Of a DNA stretch of 64,000 nt, positions 7,556-16,439 are shown piece by piece (positions within the stretch are counted from its first letter, which is position 1; each line of letters opens with the position of its first letter). Source of the DNA: Phycisphaeraceae bacterium (GTDB taxonomy: Bacteria > Planctomycetota > Phycisphaerae > Phycisphaerales > Phycisphaeraceae); the NCBI GenBank assembly GCA_029260595.1, contig JAJDCY010000021.1, positions 1-64,000 on the forward strand. Direction: 5' to 3'. A program made the translations under genes and the position numbers. A model generated the notes under the pieces. It searched no databases. It was not told the origin of the DNA and saw only the letters and a list, made by a program, of their open reading frames with translations.

Positions 7556-9394
7556 ATGAATATCCTCGGAATCTCAGCTTTCTATCACGACAGTGCGGCC
7601 TGCCTGGTGCAGGACGGCGCGATCGTCGCTGCCGCCCAGGAAGAACGGTTCACCCGCAAGAAGCATGATTACCGCTTCCCCCAGAACGCGATCAACTACT
7701 GCCTGGAGCACGCCGGGATCACGCCGGCTGACCTCGACTACGTCGCGTTTTACGACAAGCCGCTGGTCAAGTTCGAGCGCCTGCTTGAGACGTACCTCTC
7801 GTTCGCTCCGATCGGCTTCCAGTCGTTCCTCGCGGGCATCCCGTTGTGGCTTAGACAGAAACTCTATCTCCCGCGCGAGATGGACCGCGGCCTGAACCAC
7901 CAATACAAAGGCCGATACGTCTTCACCGACCACCACGAATCCCACGCGGCCAGTGCTTTCTTCCCCTGCCCGTTCGAGGAAGCGGCCATCATGACGCTCG
8001 ACGGTGTCGGCGAGTGGTCGACCACCACCTACGGCTATGGGCGGGGCAACAAGATCACGCTCACGCACGAGCAGCGCTTCCCCCACTCGCTGGGGTTGCT
8101 GTACTCGGCGTTCACTTACTTCACCGGTTTCAAGGTCAACTCCGGCGAGTACAAGCTCATGGGCTTGGCGCCCTACGGCGTCCCTCGCTTCAAGGACCTG
8201 ATCCTCGACAACCTGCTCGACCTCAAAGAAGACGGCTCGTTCCGCATGGACATGTCGTACTTCAACTACTGCCAAGGCCTGACCATGACGGGCGCGAAGA
8301 TGGACAAACTCTTCGGCAGCCCCGCCCGCAAAGCCGAGACACGGATCACCCAGCGCGAGATGGACATTGCCGCGTCGATACAGAAGGTCACCGAAGAGGT
8401 CATGCTCCGTACCGCCCGTCACGTCCGCAAGGAAACGGGCATGCGCAACCTCGTGCTCGCCGGTGGTGTCGCGCTCAACTGCGTCGGCAACGGCAAGGTC
8501 CTCGCCGAGGACATTTTCGACAACGTATGGATCCAGCCCGCGGCCGGCGACGCGGGCGGCGCGCTCGGTGCCGCGATGTTCGTCTGGCACCAGCTACTCG
8601 ATAAACCTCGCGAGGTTGACAACGTCCACGACCTGCAGTCCGGCTCACTGCTGGGGCCTCGCTACACCGACGACCACATCAAAACCTACCTCGATTCAGT
8701 CGGCGCGACCTACCACTACTACGAGAACGAAGACGAGTGCGTCGACGTCATCGCCGCGCAGATTGCCAATGAGAAAATCGTCGGGCACATGCAAGGCCGC
8801 ATGGAGTTCGGGCCACGTGCACTGGGCGCCCGATCCATCATCGGCGACCCGCGGTCAGCCGAGATGCAGTCGGTGATGAACCTGAAGATCAAGTTCCGCG
8901 AGTCATTCCGCCCGTTCGCCCCTTGCGTGCTGCGCGAGGACGTCAGCGAGTGGTTCGATCTTCGCCAGGATCAGGAAAGCCCTTATATGCTCCTGGTCGC
9001 CCCGGTGCAGGATGCCAAACGCCTGCCCGTCAACGGCGAAGCCGAGGGCCTCGAAGGCATCGACCTGCTCAAGGTCGCCCGCTCCGAGGTTCCCGCCATC
9101 ACCCACGTCGACTACTCGGCCCGCGTCCAGACCGTCGACACCGAGCGCAACCCGCGCCTCTACCGCTTGATCAAACGGTTCAAGGACAAAACCGGCTGCC
9201 CGGTGATCATCAACACCAGCTTCAACATCCGTGGTGAGCCAATCGTCTGCACACCCGAACACGCCTACCGCTGCTTCATGGCCTGCAACATGGACGTGCT
9301 GGTGATGGAGAACGTCATCCTCTTCAAGCACGAACAGCCCGCCGCCAAGAAACACGAGATCGAAGACTACATCGCGCAGTTCGATTTGGACTAG
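7556..9394 (+). CDS. NodU/CmcH-family carbamoyltransferase
   Basis: A 612-residue O-carbamoyltransferase of the NodU/TobZ type: an N-terminal Kae1-like ATPase domain makes carbamoyl-adenylate from carbamoyl phosphate and ATP, and the C-terminal YrdC-like part transfers the carbamoyl group to a hydroxyl. Start MNILGISAFYHDSAACLVQD is the family N-terminus. Metal/nucleotide motifs are intact: HHESHAASAFFPCPFEEAA, LDGVGEWSTT, LAGGVALNCVGNGK, the GHMQGRMEFGPRALGARSI block, and NTSFNIRGEPIVCTPEHAY at the C-terminus. Two SGNH-like membrane proteins follow (39 nt gap, then a 4-nt overlap), so the acceptor is probably an exported glycan or lipid-linked sugar (inference). A second carbamoyltransferase occurs at 53333. 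Confidence 0.95.
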   Translation: MNILGISAFYHDSAACLVQDGAIVAAAQEERFTRKKHDYRFPQNAINYCLEHAGITPADLDYVAFYDKPLVKFERLLETYLSFAPIGFQSFLAGIPLWLRQKLYLPREMDRGLNHQYKGRYVFTDHHESHAASAFFPCPFEEAAIMTLDGVGEWSTTTYGYGRGNKITLTHEQRFPHSLGLLYSAFTYFTGFKVNSGEYKLMGLAPYGVPRFKDLILDNLLDLKEDGSFRMDMSYFNYCQGLTMTGAKMDKLFGSPARKAETRITQREMDIAASIQKVTEEVMLRTARHVRKETGMRNLVLAGGVALNCVGNGKVLAEDIFDNVWIQPAAGDAGGALGAAMFVWHQLLDKPREVDNVHDLQSGSLLGPRYTDDHIKTYLDSVGATYHYYENEDECVDVIAAQIANEKIVGHMQGRMEFGPRALGARSIIGDPRSAEMQSVMNLKIKFRESFRPFAPCVLREDVSEWFDLRQDQESPYMLLVAPVQDAKRLPVNGEAEGLEGIDLLKVARSEVPAITHVDYSARVQTVDTERNPRLYRLIKRFKDKTGCPVIINTSFNIRGEPIVCTPEHAYRCFMACNMDVLVMENVILFKHEQPAAKKHEIEDYIAQFDLD

Positions 9395-9433
9395 CCGACG
9401 AGACAGACTCGGGCCGTTCAGGCGGAGCTATCG

Positions 9434-10870
9434 ATGACCGCCAAGCCTGCGATCCCATCCTCGCCAATCTCCCCAACAGCGTCGTGGATCGATGTGATTG
9501 TTGTCGCCGCTGCACAATGGCCTATGGCGGCCGTGGCAGTAGATTGGATTCTGTCACCACCAAACTACCAAGCCACAGCAGCCGACATCTGGACCGTCGG
9601 CTTGAGTGTTGCCGCAACGGCAGGCTGGCTCGTAACCATCAGGCGTTTAGGTAATTTCATCATTCTGCGGTGCGCGTCGGCTGTATGCCTGATGCTTGCC
9701 TCCGCGATCTCATTCCGTGAAGCACCCATCGAGTTAACGTTGATATTCATGGTGCTCGCTGGGGTGGCCTCTGCATTCGCGGCTTGGGCTGGACGACGCA
9801 AGCGGCTGTGCTTGGTGCTCTGTAACGGTGTTGGCATAGCCGTACTGCTGCTGGGTGTGGAAGCCGCTACTGATCCCAGAACCGGCATGGGAATTCGTAT
9901 CGATGACCAGCGGTCTGCTGCGGAGCTGTACATCAACGACGCCTCGACCATGTGGCGACTTCAACCCGATAGTGTTACGCACCATCGGATCATCCTCGAC
10001 GGACAGGAAACCCTTTTCGACGTTACCTACCACATACAACCGGACGGCGGCAGACGGGTGCCGCTACGCCCGGACCATGGCTCTCGATGGTGCATACTCG
10101 GAGCTTCTTTTGCATTCGGACAAGGGCTGACGGACGACCAGACATTTGCGAACCGCATCCAAGCCCTCATCCCATCGGTGCGGGTCGAGAACTTCGCCGT
10201 GCCAAGCCTGGGCACCAGCGACGCACACTTCATCCTGCGCGAACGGCTTGAGAGAGCGCCCGACACATCCCGGGTGATCTACTTCATGATTGACGACCAC
10301 TTCCGCCGAGTCGACCCGCCTTGGTCGAACACGGCCCTGGACTGGTGGACAGCTCAACGCCCCTTTTTTGAGTTACGCAACGGTCAACTGATCTATTTGG
10401 GTAAGCGCGGCGATTACCTATCGCTATTCGAACGCGCTCAAATCCACTTGTCTAAACGAACGTTCCTATACAATCTCTGGGCGCGTTGGCACCTGGCACA
10501 ATGGCGTCCCACGAGGGCGAGTCAGCAAATCACTGCCGCTCTGATCCGCGATATGGCAGAGGCCTGCCGCAAGATCCCAAACTGCAAATTCTCTGTCATT
10601 CGACTGCCTGAAAAGAACTTTACGGAGCAAGACCCGCCCTTCATGGCTAAATGGCAAGACGGGCTGCGGCTGGATGGCGTCGAGGTTCTGGATTTCGTAC
10701 CGGTGCTCCGCGATCATGCCCAAACGAGTGGGCAACCCGTCGACCACTACTTTTACCCAGTCGATTATCACCCTCGAACAACCTACATTGATCTATTGAT
10801 GGCTTGGATAACACCCCACACCAAACGTTGGGCGGATCAGGCCGCGACAGAGATTAGTGATCCGACATGA
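9434..10870 (+). CDS. membrane protein with C-terminal SGNH-hydrolase-like domain (copy A)
   Basis: A 478-residue protein. Residues about 18-142 contain four or so hydrophobic segments (VIVVAAAQWPMAAVAV, GLSVAATAGWLVTI, FIILRCASAVCLMLA, VGIAVLLLGVEAA). From about residue 195 comes a soluble domain: block I-like ILGASFAFGQGLTDDQ (Ser about 225), VIYFMIDDHFRR, and a C-terminal FYPVDYHP (Asp444, His446), consistent with an SGNH/GDSL-type Ser-Asp-His set. The position of the domain suggests it faces the periplasm. Possible role: acylating or deacylating an exported polymer. Start has GGAG at 9423. Its stop overlaps the start of paralogue B (ATGA). G+C appears lower than in the flanking housekeeping genes. 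Confidence 0.78.
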   Translation: MTAKPAIPSSPISPTASWIDVIVVAAAQWPMAAVAVDWILSPPNYQATAADIWTVGLSVAATAGWLVTIRRLGNFIILRCASAVCLMLASAISFREAPIELTLIFMVLAGVASAFAAWAGRRKRLCLVLCNGVGIAVLLLGVEAATDPRTGMGIRIDDQRSAAELYINDASTMWRLQPDSVTHHRIILDGQETLFDVTYHIQPDGGRRVPLRPDHGSRWCILGASFAFGQGLTDDQTFANRIQALIPSVRVENFAVPSLGTSDAHFILRERLERAPDTSRVIYFMIDDHFRRVDPPWSNTALDWWTAQRPFFELRNGQLIYLGKRGDYLSLFERAQIHLSKRTFLYNLWARWHLAQWRPTRASQQITAALIRDMAEACRKIPNCKFSVIRLPEKNFTEQDPPFMAKWQDGLRLDGVEVLDFVPVLRDHAQTSGQPVDHYFYPVDYHPRTTYIDLLMAWITPHTKRWADQAATEISDPT

Positions 10871-12276
10871 CACCAAGCGCGACGCCAAGCAGCCGATCGT
10901 TAACCACGATCTTCATCGGACTCGCACAGTGGCCGTTGTGCCTGGCTGTCTTGAGTGGTTCCGGGCTTGATCTCACACAGCCCGGGATTCCGTGGGACCC
11001 GATCGGTGTCGGGTTGTCCGGTACATCGATTCTCCTATGGCTGCTCGCACGACAGGGCAGGCACCCGCTGGCCCTGCGTCTACTCGGCGCGGCATTGCTG
11101 GCCGTGGCGAGCATGGTGATTTTTCGCGAGCAGCCCGTCGAGGTGTCGGCCCTCTTTCTGATGGTAGTTGCCGTGGCCGTAGCCGTGGCCGCGTTCAGGA
11201 GCGGGCATAGCCGTACCAGCCTGCTACTAACTAACGCAACCTTCGTGCTCGCGGTTTTCGTGTTCGTTGAATCCCTGTCCGGCCTGTGGGTGAGCCTTGC
11301 ACCCCAACGCGCCACCGAGACCTGGGACGGCTCGGTCACCACAGCGGACGATGTGCGATCCGCTCGAGTCCTGCCCGATGCTACCGCACAACACCGCGCA
11401 AGCCTCGCGGATGGGACCCTTCTTTTTGACGTCACGTACCGCACCGGCCCCGACGGCACCCGTCGTGTCCCGGACCGCCCCGATACCGGCCGCACATGGC
11501 ACATTTTCGGCGGGTCGTACACGTTCGGCAATGGGCTTGAAGACGACCAGACGATTGCGAATCAGATCCAGCGACGGCTACCCGACACGCGGGTGTTCAA
11601 CCACGGCTGCGCTGGATACGGGACATCGGAAGCGTATCAGACACTGTGTGACGTCCTCGCCGATCGTTCGGATCCGGCTGTGTTCATCTACCTGTTCCTG
11701 GACGATCATTTCCGCCGAACAGCCGTTCCCCGCGTGATGCTCGATGAGCGATGGCTGTGGGATAAACCGCGTTTTGTTCTCGACGAAGCTGGGCTGCAAC
11801 ACCTCGGAAAGGTCAGCGACAACCTCGCCTGGACCGACCGCCTCCACGATCGGCTTTCTGAGCGATCATGGGTATATCGCAGGCTACTTCGAGCCCGCAG
11901 CTCGCGGTGGGTTCCTGGCCCCGCCGATCAGGATCTTGTCGCATCGATCATTGTCGAGATGAAACAGCGCAGCGATCTGGTCCCGGGCTGCCGATTCGTC
12001 GTGGTGCGATTGCCCATGTACCCGTCGGATTTTGATGAGTCCGCGCTACAACGGTGGCATGACGTGTTGCGAAATCACGGTGTCGAGGTGCTGGACTTCT
12101 CGCCGATTCTGAAGAACTGCATTCGCCGCGACAAACTCTCCCTTGACTCGTGCTTCTACCCTACCGACGGCCACGCCAAGCCGCGCTACGTCGAATACCT
12201 AATGGAGTGGCTGGCCCCGTACATGCAACGATGGCGATCGGAGACCTCGAAGAGTTCCCCGGATCCTTCGGGGTAG
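10867..12276 (+). CDS. membrane protein with C-terminal SGNH-hydrolase-like domain (copy B)
   Basis: A 469-residue tandem paralogue of the preceding gene with the same plan: N-terminal hydrophobic segments (residues about 10-140), then LFDVTYRTGPDGTRRVP, block I-like IFGGSYTFGNGLEDDQ, YLFLDDHFRR and C-terminal FYPTDGHAKPRYVEYL. The motifs line up one-for-one with copy A although overall identity looks modest, so the duplication is not recent. Block I has Gly-Gly-Ser where copy A has Gly-Ala-Ser; both keep the Ser. Starts inside the stop of copy A, implying translational coupling. Function unknown; carbamoyltransferase context points to surface glycan modification. Confidence 0.78.
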   Translation: MTPSATPSSRSLTTIFIGLAQWPLCLAVLSGSGLDLTQPGIPWDPIGVGLSGTSILLWLLARQGRHPLALRLLGAALLAVASMVIFREQPVEVSALFLMVVAVAVAVAAFRSGHSRTSLLLTNATFVLAVFVFVESLSGLWVSLAPQRATETWDGSVTTADDVRSARVLPDATAQHRASLADGTLLFDVTYRTGPDGTRRVPDRPDTGRTWHIFGGSYTFGNGLEDDQTIANQIQRRLPDTRVFNHGCAGYGTSEAYQTLCDVLADRSDPAVFIYLFLDDHFRRTAVPRVMLDERWLWDKPRFVLDEAGLQHLGKVSDNLAWTDRLHDRLSERSWVYRRLLRARSSRWVPGPADQDLVASIIVEMKQRSDLVPGCRFVVVRLPMYPSDFDESALQRWHDVLRNHGVEVLDFSPILKNCIRRDKLSLDSCFYPTDGHAKPRYVEYLMEWLAPYMQRWRSETSKSSPDPSG

Positions 12277-12476
12277 ATCGTGGGTAGTTACGACTGGCAA
12301 GAAGCGCTTTGGAAAAAATCGTGCCGGGTGCCCTCGACGCGGTGACCCCTAGTACCTCATCCAGACGTGTACCGCTGCGGCCGCGGGTCGAGTTCGACAC
12401 TTCAGTGAAATACCCGCTTGTCGCCACGGCATCTTCAAGAGCCGACAGGTTAGACGCCGGTATCCCATTGCACCCG

Positions 12477-12770
12477 CTACCCGATCCGTGTCATCTCGTT
12501 GAGGGTGAAGTGGGCAACGGCGTCGCGTGTGGCTTCCATGTAGGCCTTGAGCGGGGCGTTGTTCATGTGAGCCTGCCAAAGCTCGCGCGATTCCCAGTTC
12601 TCGAAATACAAGAACACAGCCGGGTTATCGTTGTCCTGGTGCATGTCGTACTGCAGGCAGCCCGGCTCGGTCAGCGTGGGTTCGAGCAGCTTCTCCAATT
12701 CGGATTTGACCAGGTCGATCTGATCCGGTTTCGCTTCGATCCGTGCGACGATCGTCAGGGGTTCGGGCAT
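12477..12770 (-). CDS. antibiotic biosynthesis monooxygenase (ABM) / YgiN-like quinol monooxygenase
   Basis: A 97-residue ferredoxin-like dimeric alpha-beta barrel protein. Family pattern: LTIVARIEAKPDQIDLVKSE, LEKLLEPTLTEPGCLQYDMH, FLYFENWESRELWQAHMNNA, PLKAYMEATRDAV. ABM proteins oxidise quinols or other aromatic compounds without a cofactor, or act as simple binding proteins. It is the last gene of a probable minus-strand operon after the carbonic anhydrase (65 nt apart). The 200 nt between its stop and the SGNH-like gene at 12276 show nothing I can name. Confidence 0.87.
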   Translation of the reverse strand: MPEPLTIVARIEAKPDQIDLVKSELEKLLEPTLTEPGCLQYDMHQDNDNPAVFLYFENWESRELWQAHMNNAPLKAYMEATRDAVAHFTLNEMTRIG

Positions 12771-12835
12771 GGGGTTGGCTTTCGTGCTCGGGCGGGCGAG
12801 TGCGCCGCCGACTGCTTTGGTGAACGGGTGCGTGC

Positions 12836-13450
12836 CTAATCTTCAAAGAACTCGACGATGCCTGATTCGAGCGAGTACTCGGCGCCGACGACCACCAGCC
12901 CGTCGGCCTGGATCAGTTGTTCGAGGATCGCCGAACCGTGCCGCAGGTGGTCGGCCGACGCGCGGATGTTCGCCCGGACGGCGCGGCGGAGCAGAGCATC
13001 CTCGTCTGTATGCGGCCCCGCGTCGAGCACGGTCTCGATCGATGGGCGGATGCGGTCGACGATCGAGCGGAGGTTGGGCGAGCGTGCCCGGGTCGGCTGC
13101 TGCAGCTGTTCGAGCGCCGCGGTGACGGCGCCGCACATCGAGTGTCCCAGAACGACCACCAGCCGTGTGCCGAACCGGTCGGCGGCGAACTCGACGCTGC
13201 CGACCTGGGATGGGGCGACGATATTCCCCGCGACTCGGATCACGAAAAGATCGCCCAGCCCCTGGTCGAAGACCAGCTCCGCCGGGACGCGCGAATCCGA
13301 GCAACCCAGGATGATGGCGAACGGGTTCTGCCCGTCGACCAACTGCCGCCGACGCGATGGCCCGGCCAAATCCTGGCGATCGGGCGCGTTGGCAACAAAC
13401 CGTCGATTACCGTCTCGCAACCGCACTAGTGCTTCGTCCGCAGCGATCAT
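12836..13450 (-). CDS. beta-class carbonic anhydrase
   Basis: A 204-residue zinc enzyme interconverting CO2 and bicarbonate. Zinc ligands are visible: Cys in LGCSDSRVPAE with its Asp/Arg dyad, and His-x2-Cys in VVLGHSMCGAVTAAL. Other family blocks are GDLFVIRVAGNIV and SVEFAADRFGTRLVVVLGH. No signal peptide, so cytoplasmic. Bicarbonate supply would serve acetyl-CoA carboxylase and carbamoyl phosphate synthesis (general inference). ATG at 13450 overlaps the stop of the upstream 110-residue gene. Confidence 0.94.
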   Translation of the reverse strand: MIAADEALVRLRDGNRRFVANAPDRQDLAGPSRRRQLVDGQNPFAIILGCSDSRVPAELVFDQGLGDLFVIRVAGNIVAPSQVGSVEFAADRFGTRLVVVLGHSMCGAVTAALEQLQQPTRARSPNLRSIVDRIRPSIETVLDAGPHTDEDALLRRAVRANIRASADHLRHGSAILEQLIQADGLVVVGAEYSLESGIVEFFED

Positions 13451-13779
13451 GGTGGTGTTATACGGCGTCCGGTCGGCGAGTGCATCAGGCCGCCGCCGTC
13501 ACCAACCAACGCCCTGGCCGCCTGCACGATCTCTTGCTTGCACTGTGCGATCAGCTCGTCGTGATCAACGCCGGACTCCCGCGCGTTCCACAGACAGTCT
13601 TCGATCGCACTGGCATTGGATTTGAACGGCCAAAGCTCGTCGGGGATCGGGTTGTCGAGTTGGTCGATGACCTGCTTCCAGATCTTCATCGCGCCGTCGT
13701 AAGGATCGAGCTCGTCACTGACGATTTGCTTGGCGATGTCCCGCGCGGCACGGGATAGCCTAGGGGGCGGCAGTGTCAT
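13447..13779 (-). CDS. hypothetical protein, 110 aa, upstream of carbonic anhydrase
   Basis: A soluble helical protein I do not recognise by name: SRAARDIAKQIVSDELDPYD, GAMKIWKQVIDQLDNPIPDE, LWPFKSNASAIEDCLWNARE. The shape, a short helical protein with paired acidic and aromatic residues, resembles small bacterial stress or immunity-type proteins, but this is not evidence of function. Its TGA overlaps the ATG of the carbonic anhydrase gene (ATGA), so the two are translated from one message. Confidence 0.68.
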   Translation of the reverse strand: MTLPPPRLSRAARDIAKQIVSDELDPYDGAMKIWKQVIDQLDNPIPDELWPFKSNASAIEDCLWNARESGVDHDELIAQCKQEIVQAARALVGDGGGLMHSPTGRRITPP

Positions 13780-13817
13780 CTCAACAATCCGGCTTGTAGG
13801 CCGGAATCAAATGGTGA

Positions 13818-14680
13818 TTATTCATCCGGGTCCTTGTGATCGAGGGTGTCGGACGACTTAGGCAGTTTTTTTTCTTCGGAGATGAGGCGGCGTTCTACCT
13901 TCTTCGCGTCCTCGGCGGGCGGTAGGGATTCCGGCCTGATGTCGCGCTTGTTCAACAGTTGGCGGACGTCGGCGTTGTTCTTGACGTGCTCGTGCGTGAT
14001 GTTGTGTTCGGTATTCAGCCCACCGCGCTTGACATTAAAGGTGGTAATCTCGTTGGCGAAGTCCTTGGCCTTGATCGTGATCGTTGGGAGGAAGTCGGCG
14101 AGCGGGCGGCTCTTGGGGACCTTGAGCTTGCTTTCATTTCCTGGGTGGACTTGCCGCCGAACAGTGCCATGTCACCTTTGCTCCGAATGCGACCGAAACT
14201 CTGATTGCTGCGAAGCTTCTCAAATATGACGCCGGAAAGTTGCTTCTCAGAAGTGGTGAGTTTCTTTCGCGCCTGGAGGCGTTCGACCTCGGTGAGGCGC
14301 TGTTCGATGATCTCCTGTTTGCGGGTTTGGACCGCGAAGTAGGTTTGTGCGAAGGCGATCGCATCCTTCGACGGGTCGCCGTTTTGAGCGACCAGATAGC
14401 AGGCGTATCGGGTGAGCATGATGTCATCGATTTCGCGCTGGGCACCCTTGCCTACTTCGATCATTTTGCTGACATCAGCAAAATGATCGGCCGCGTCGTA
14501 ACCCGTTGTAAGACAGGCGATTTTCGCCTTTTCGATGACCTGGACGAAGTTTCTCCATTGGGTGTAGCCCAATAGCGGCTGCAGGTCGCGGGCCATCCAG
14601 AACTCGACCCCTGTATCTTCCTCTGTCTGCACTAGGGCTTCGAAGTCGCTGTGTAGCTGGGCAATGATCGAGCTTTTCAT
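13818..14680 (-). pseudogene. dinD: dinD-like DNA-damage-inducible protein, frameshifted
   Basis: The 5' part (ATG 14680, ribosome-binding GAGAGG) encodes the DinD core: [80 protein letters not shown] and [15 protein letters not shown], close to E. coli DinD. After GGKSTQEMK the frame turns to Arg/Ser-rich nonsense that stops at 14015. One frame over, the expected end resumes: [45 protein letters not shown]-like ITHEHVKNNADVRQLLNK, ending KDPDE at 13818. A single lost A in the run at about 14132-14134 explains it. Either a real decaying gene or a base-call error. DinD inhibits RecA strand exchange in E. coli. It sits 167 nt from tRNA-Asn. Confidence 0.8.
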
Positions 14681-14847
14681 CGTGATCCTCTCGCGGAGAT
14701 CCGGTCGGACTTTGCGGGCGTTCCACCAACGGATTATCAACCGCAACGGGTATGGCCACCGGGTAACAAAGTCCTAATAATACACGAGGTCCCGTCGTGA
14801 AGTCGACTGCGGATCGGTCAACCCGGTTTGCAGGTGGGAAAGGTGAA

Positions 14848-14920
14848 CTCCCCGAGCTGGACTCGAACCAGCAACCTTGCGGTTAACAGCCGCACGCTCT
14901 ACCAATTGAGCTATCGGGGA
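14848..14920 (-). tRNA. tRNA-Asn (anticodon GTT)
   Basis: A 73-nt cloverleaf read on the minus strand. Acceptor TCCCCGA pairs with TCGGGGA, discriminator G at 14848; D-arm GCTC/GAGC; anticodon stem TGCGG/CCGCA with loop CTGTTAA giving GTT; T-arm GCTGG-TTCGAGT-CCAGC. CCA is not encoded. Confidence 0.97.
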
Positions 14921-15228
14921 TCGACGTGATACAGCATAGCCGAGCATCGGCTTAGATCAACTCACGCTTGAGGGTGTTACCCGCTGGCCACGGCGGGGTT
15001 TGGGAGCGGTCGCGACGGGCGTGCGGGGTGGGGACAAAACCCGCATCGCTGGTGCGGTTAGAGCAATCGAAACCCGGCTGGCAAAATCGATCGCCGACCG
15101 GCCGTGACGGGTCGCCGTGGGCGGGTAGCGGTGGTATAATTCGTCGACACAAACTCAAACTGATCCCGAACTGACCCCGAACGGGTTTTAACCCGGATCC
15201 AGGGGGGCCCGAGCACAAGGGTTCATGC
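14921..15228. other. 308-nt intergenic stretch between tRNA-Asn and the gene at 15229
   Basis: No open frame with coding character is seen. It contains the extended -10 promoter at 15132 and, in the leader, a short perfect inverted repeat CGGGTT-TT-AACCCG at about 15180-15193. No integrase or direct repeat of the tRNA 3' end was found. Confidence 0.5.
15132..15140 (+). promoter_or_regulatory. extended -10 promoter element TGGTATAAT
   Basis: TGG (15132-15134) directly precedes a perfect TATAAT (15135-15140), the classical TGn-extended -10. No -35 box is needed for such promoters and none is evident. It would give a leader of about 80 nt for the gene starting at 15229. Confidence 0.55.
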
Positions 15229-15975
15229 ATGGCTACCAGCTTTGGTGCTTTGTGCACCGACTTTTACGTAAATCAGAAGCTATCGCTGAAGATGGACCTG
15301 CCTGGTGACCGCGAGACGGTCCTGCACCTGTTCGACCGGGTGCGCAAGTCGATCCCCGCGATGGAGCGATTCCACCGCTACGAGGGCGAGTTGTCGCTCG
15401 AATCGCGGCGCGACGCCGAGTATTCGTGGATGGCAATGCGGCGGACGAGCATCCGAACCGGGCACGTCAACCCTCAATCGATGGAGGCCGCGTACAAACT
15501 GCACAAGCTGGTGCTCGAGGTGGCCCCCTACCACCTGACGATCAGCCCGCTGGACGTGGACTACCTCGAGCTGATGTTCGGCTTCGATCTCGAGTGCCGG
15601 TCGAACCACGACGAGGTGGTCTACGATGCGCTGATGGCCGACTCGCCGATGGCCGACCTGCTGCGCGTGCCCGGCGGAAAGATCCTCGAGGTGCAACCGA
15701 CATTCGGGATGTCCCTAAGCACAATCGGCGATCTGCAGGCGCACTTCGAGATCAAGACCCGGACCAAGAGCCGCCGTGGCAGCAGCAAGAAGTACCGCGG
15801 CGAGCCGCTGAGCCTGTTCCTGATCGTCCGCCAGTACGGGCCGGTGCCCACCATCGAGGACCTGCAGAGCGCGTTCACGAAACTGGCGGAACTGGCCGAG
15901 AAGCTCGCGGCCGAACGCATGGTGCCGAGCCTGCTGACACCGATCGCGCGGCAGATTACCTCGAGCAGCGCGTAA
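15229..15975 (+). CDS. hypothetical protein, 248 aa, first gene of ddl/ftsQ gene line
   Basis: I do not recognise this soluble protein. It starts MATSFGALCTDFYVNQKLSL with a perfect extended -10 upstream. The N-terminal half reads like a metal-free alpha/beta fold with DRETVLHLFDRVRKSIPAME; the middle has LEVAPYHLTISPLDVDYLEL and MFGFDLECRSNHDEVVYDAL; near residue 165 PTFGMSLSTIGDLQAHFEIK and a basic TRTKSRRGSSKKYRGEP patch suggest nucleic-acid or membrane contact. The C-terminus is a helix (LQSAFTKLAELAEKLAAERM). A conserved housekeeping role in this lineage is likely from the strong promoter and good coding bias, but no function can be assigned. Confidence 0.72.
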   Translation: MATSFGALCTDFYVNQKLSLKMDLPGDRETVLHLFDRVRKSIPAMERFHRYEGELSLESRRDAEYSWMAMRRTSIRTGHVNPQSMEAAYKLHKLVLEVAPYHLTISPLDVDYLELMFGFDLECRSNHDEVVYDALMADSPMADLLRVPGGKILEVQPTFGMSLSTIGDLQAHFEIKTRTKSRRGSSKKYRGEPLSLFLIVRQYGPVPTIEDLQSAFTKLAELAEKLAAERMVPSLLTPIARQITSSSA

Positions 15976-16041
15976 CGCGGCGAGCGGCAAGTGCGACGCC
16001 GCGCCATCGTTTCTTCAATCGAATCTCACAGCTACGAACCC

Positions 16042-16356
16042 ATGGCGTTTCTAGGCCGAGAATCCGACGCGGATCGGCTGCGTGCCGAGCGGTTCAAGGA
16101 TTGGTTGAATCGGCAAAGCCCGTACGCGCTGCCTAGCTCGGCGATGGGGGCGCTCGCCGTGCTCGATGCAGTGACGATCGTGATCGGCGCGACGCTCGGG
16201 GTAATCGCGATTGTGTTGGGTGTGTGCGGGTTGGCCGACGTTCGCAAGCGGCCGAAGTTAGCCGGGCGACCGATGTGTGTTGCCGGCGTGGCGCTGGGCG
16301 GGATTGCGGTGCTGGCCAGCGCGGTGTGGTGGGTGGTGCTAAGCAACACGGGGTGA
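16042..16356 (+). CDS. small DUF4190-like membrane protein, 104 aa
   Basis: After a charged N-terminus (MAFLGRESDADRLRAERFKDW) there are two hydrophobic segments: VLDAVTIVIGATLGVIAIVL and MCVAGVALGGIAVLASAVWW, joined by GVCGLADVRKRPKLAGRP. This two-helix layout with a G-x-x-x-L-A-D/K-R loop is typical of DUF4190 proteins, which have no assigned function. The start at 16042 is preferred over 15991 because the intervening residues look non-coding. Same strand as its neighbours in a run toward ddl. Confidence 0.65.
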   Translation: MAFLGRESDADRLRAERFKDWLNRQSPYALPSSAMGALAVLDAVTIVIGATLGVIAIVLGVCGLADVRKRPKLAGRPMCVAGVALGGIAVLASAVWWVVLSNTG

Positions 16357-16439
16357 TGCGGGCGGCGTGGTGCCGTTTGTGGAGCCCACTGGACTGAACA
16401 CTGCGAACGAGCAACAAGATTCCTCCCTCTACGACACGG

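Noticed and set aside
14015-14130. Native Arg/Ser-rich C-terminus of DinD
   Set aside because: The other frame continues with DinD-like sequence, so this tail is a frameshift product.
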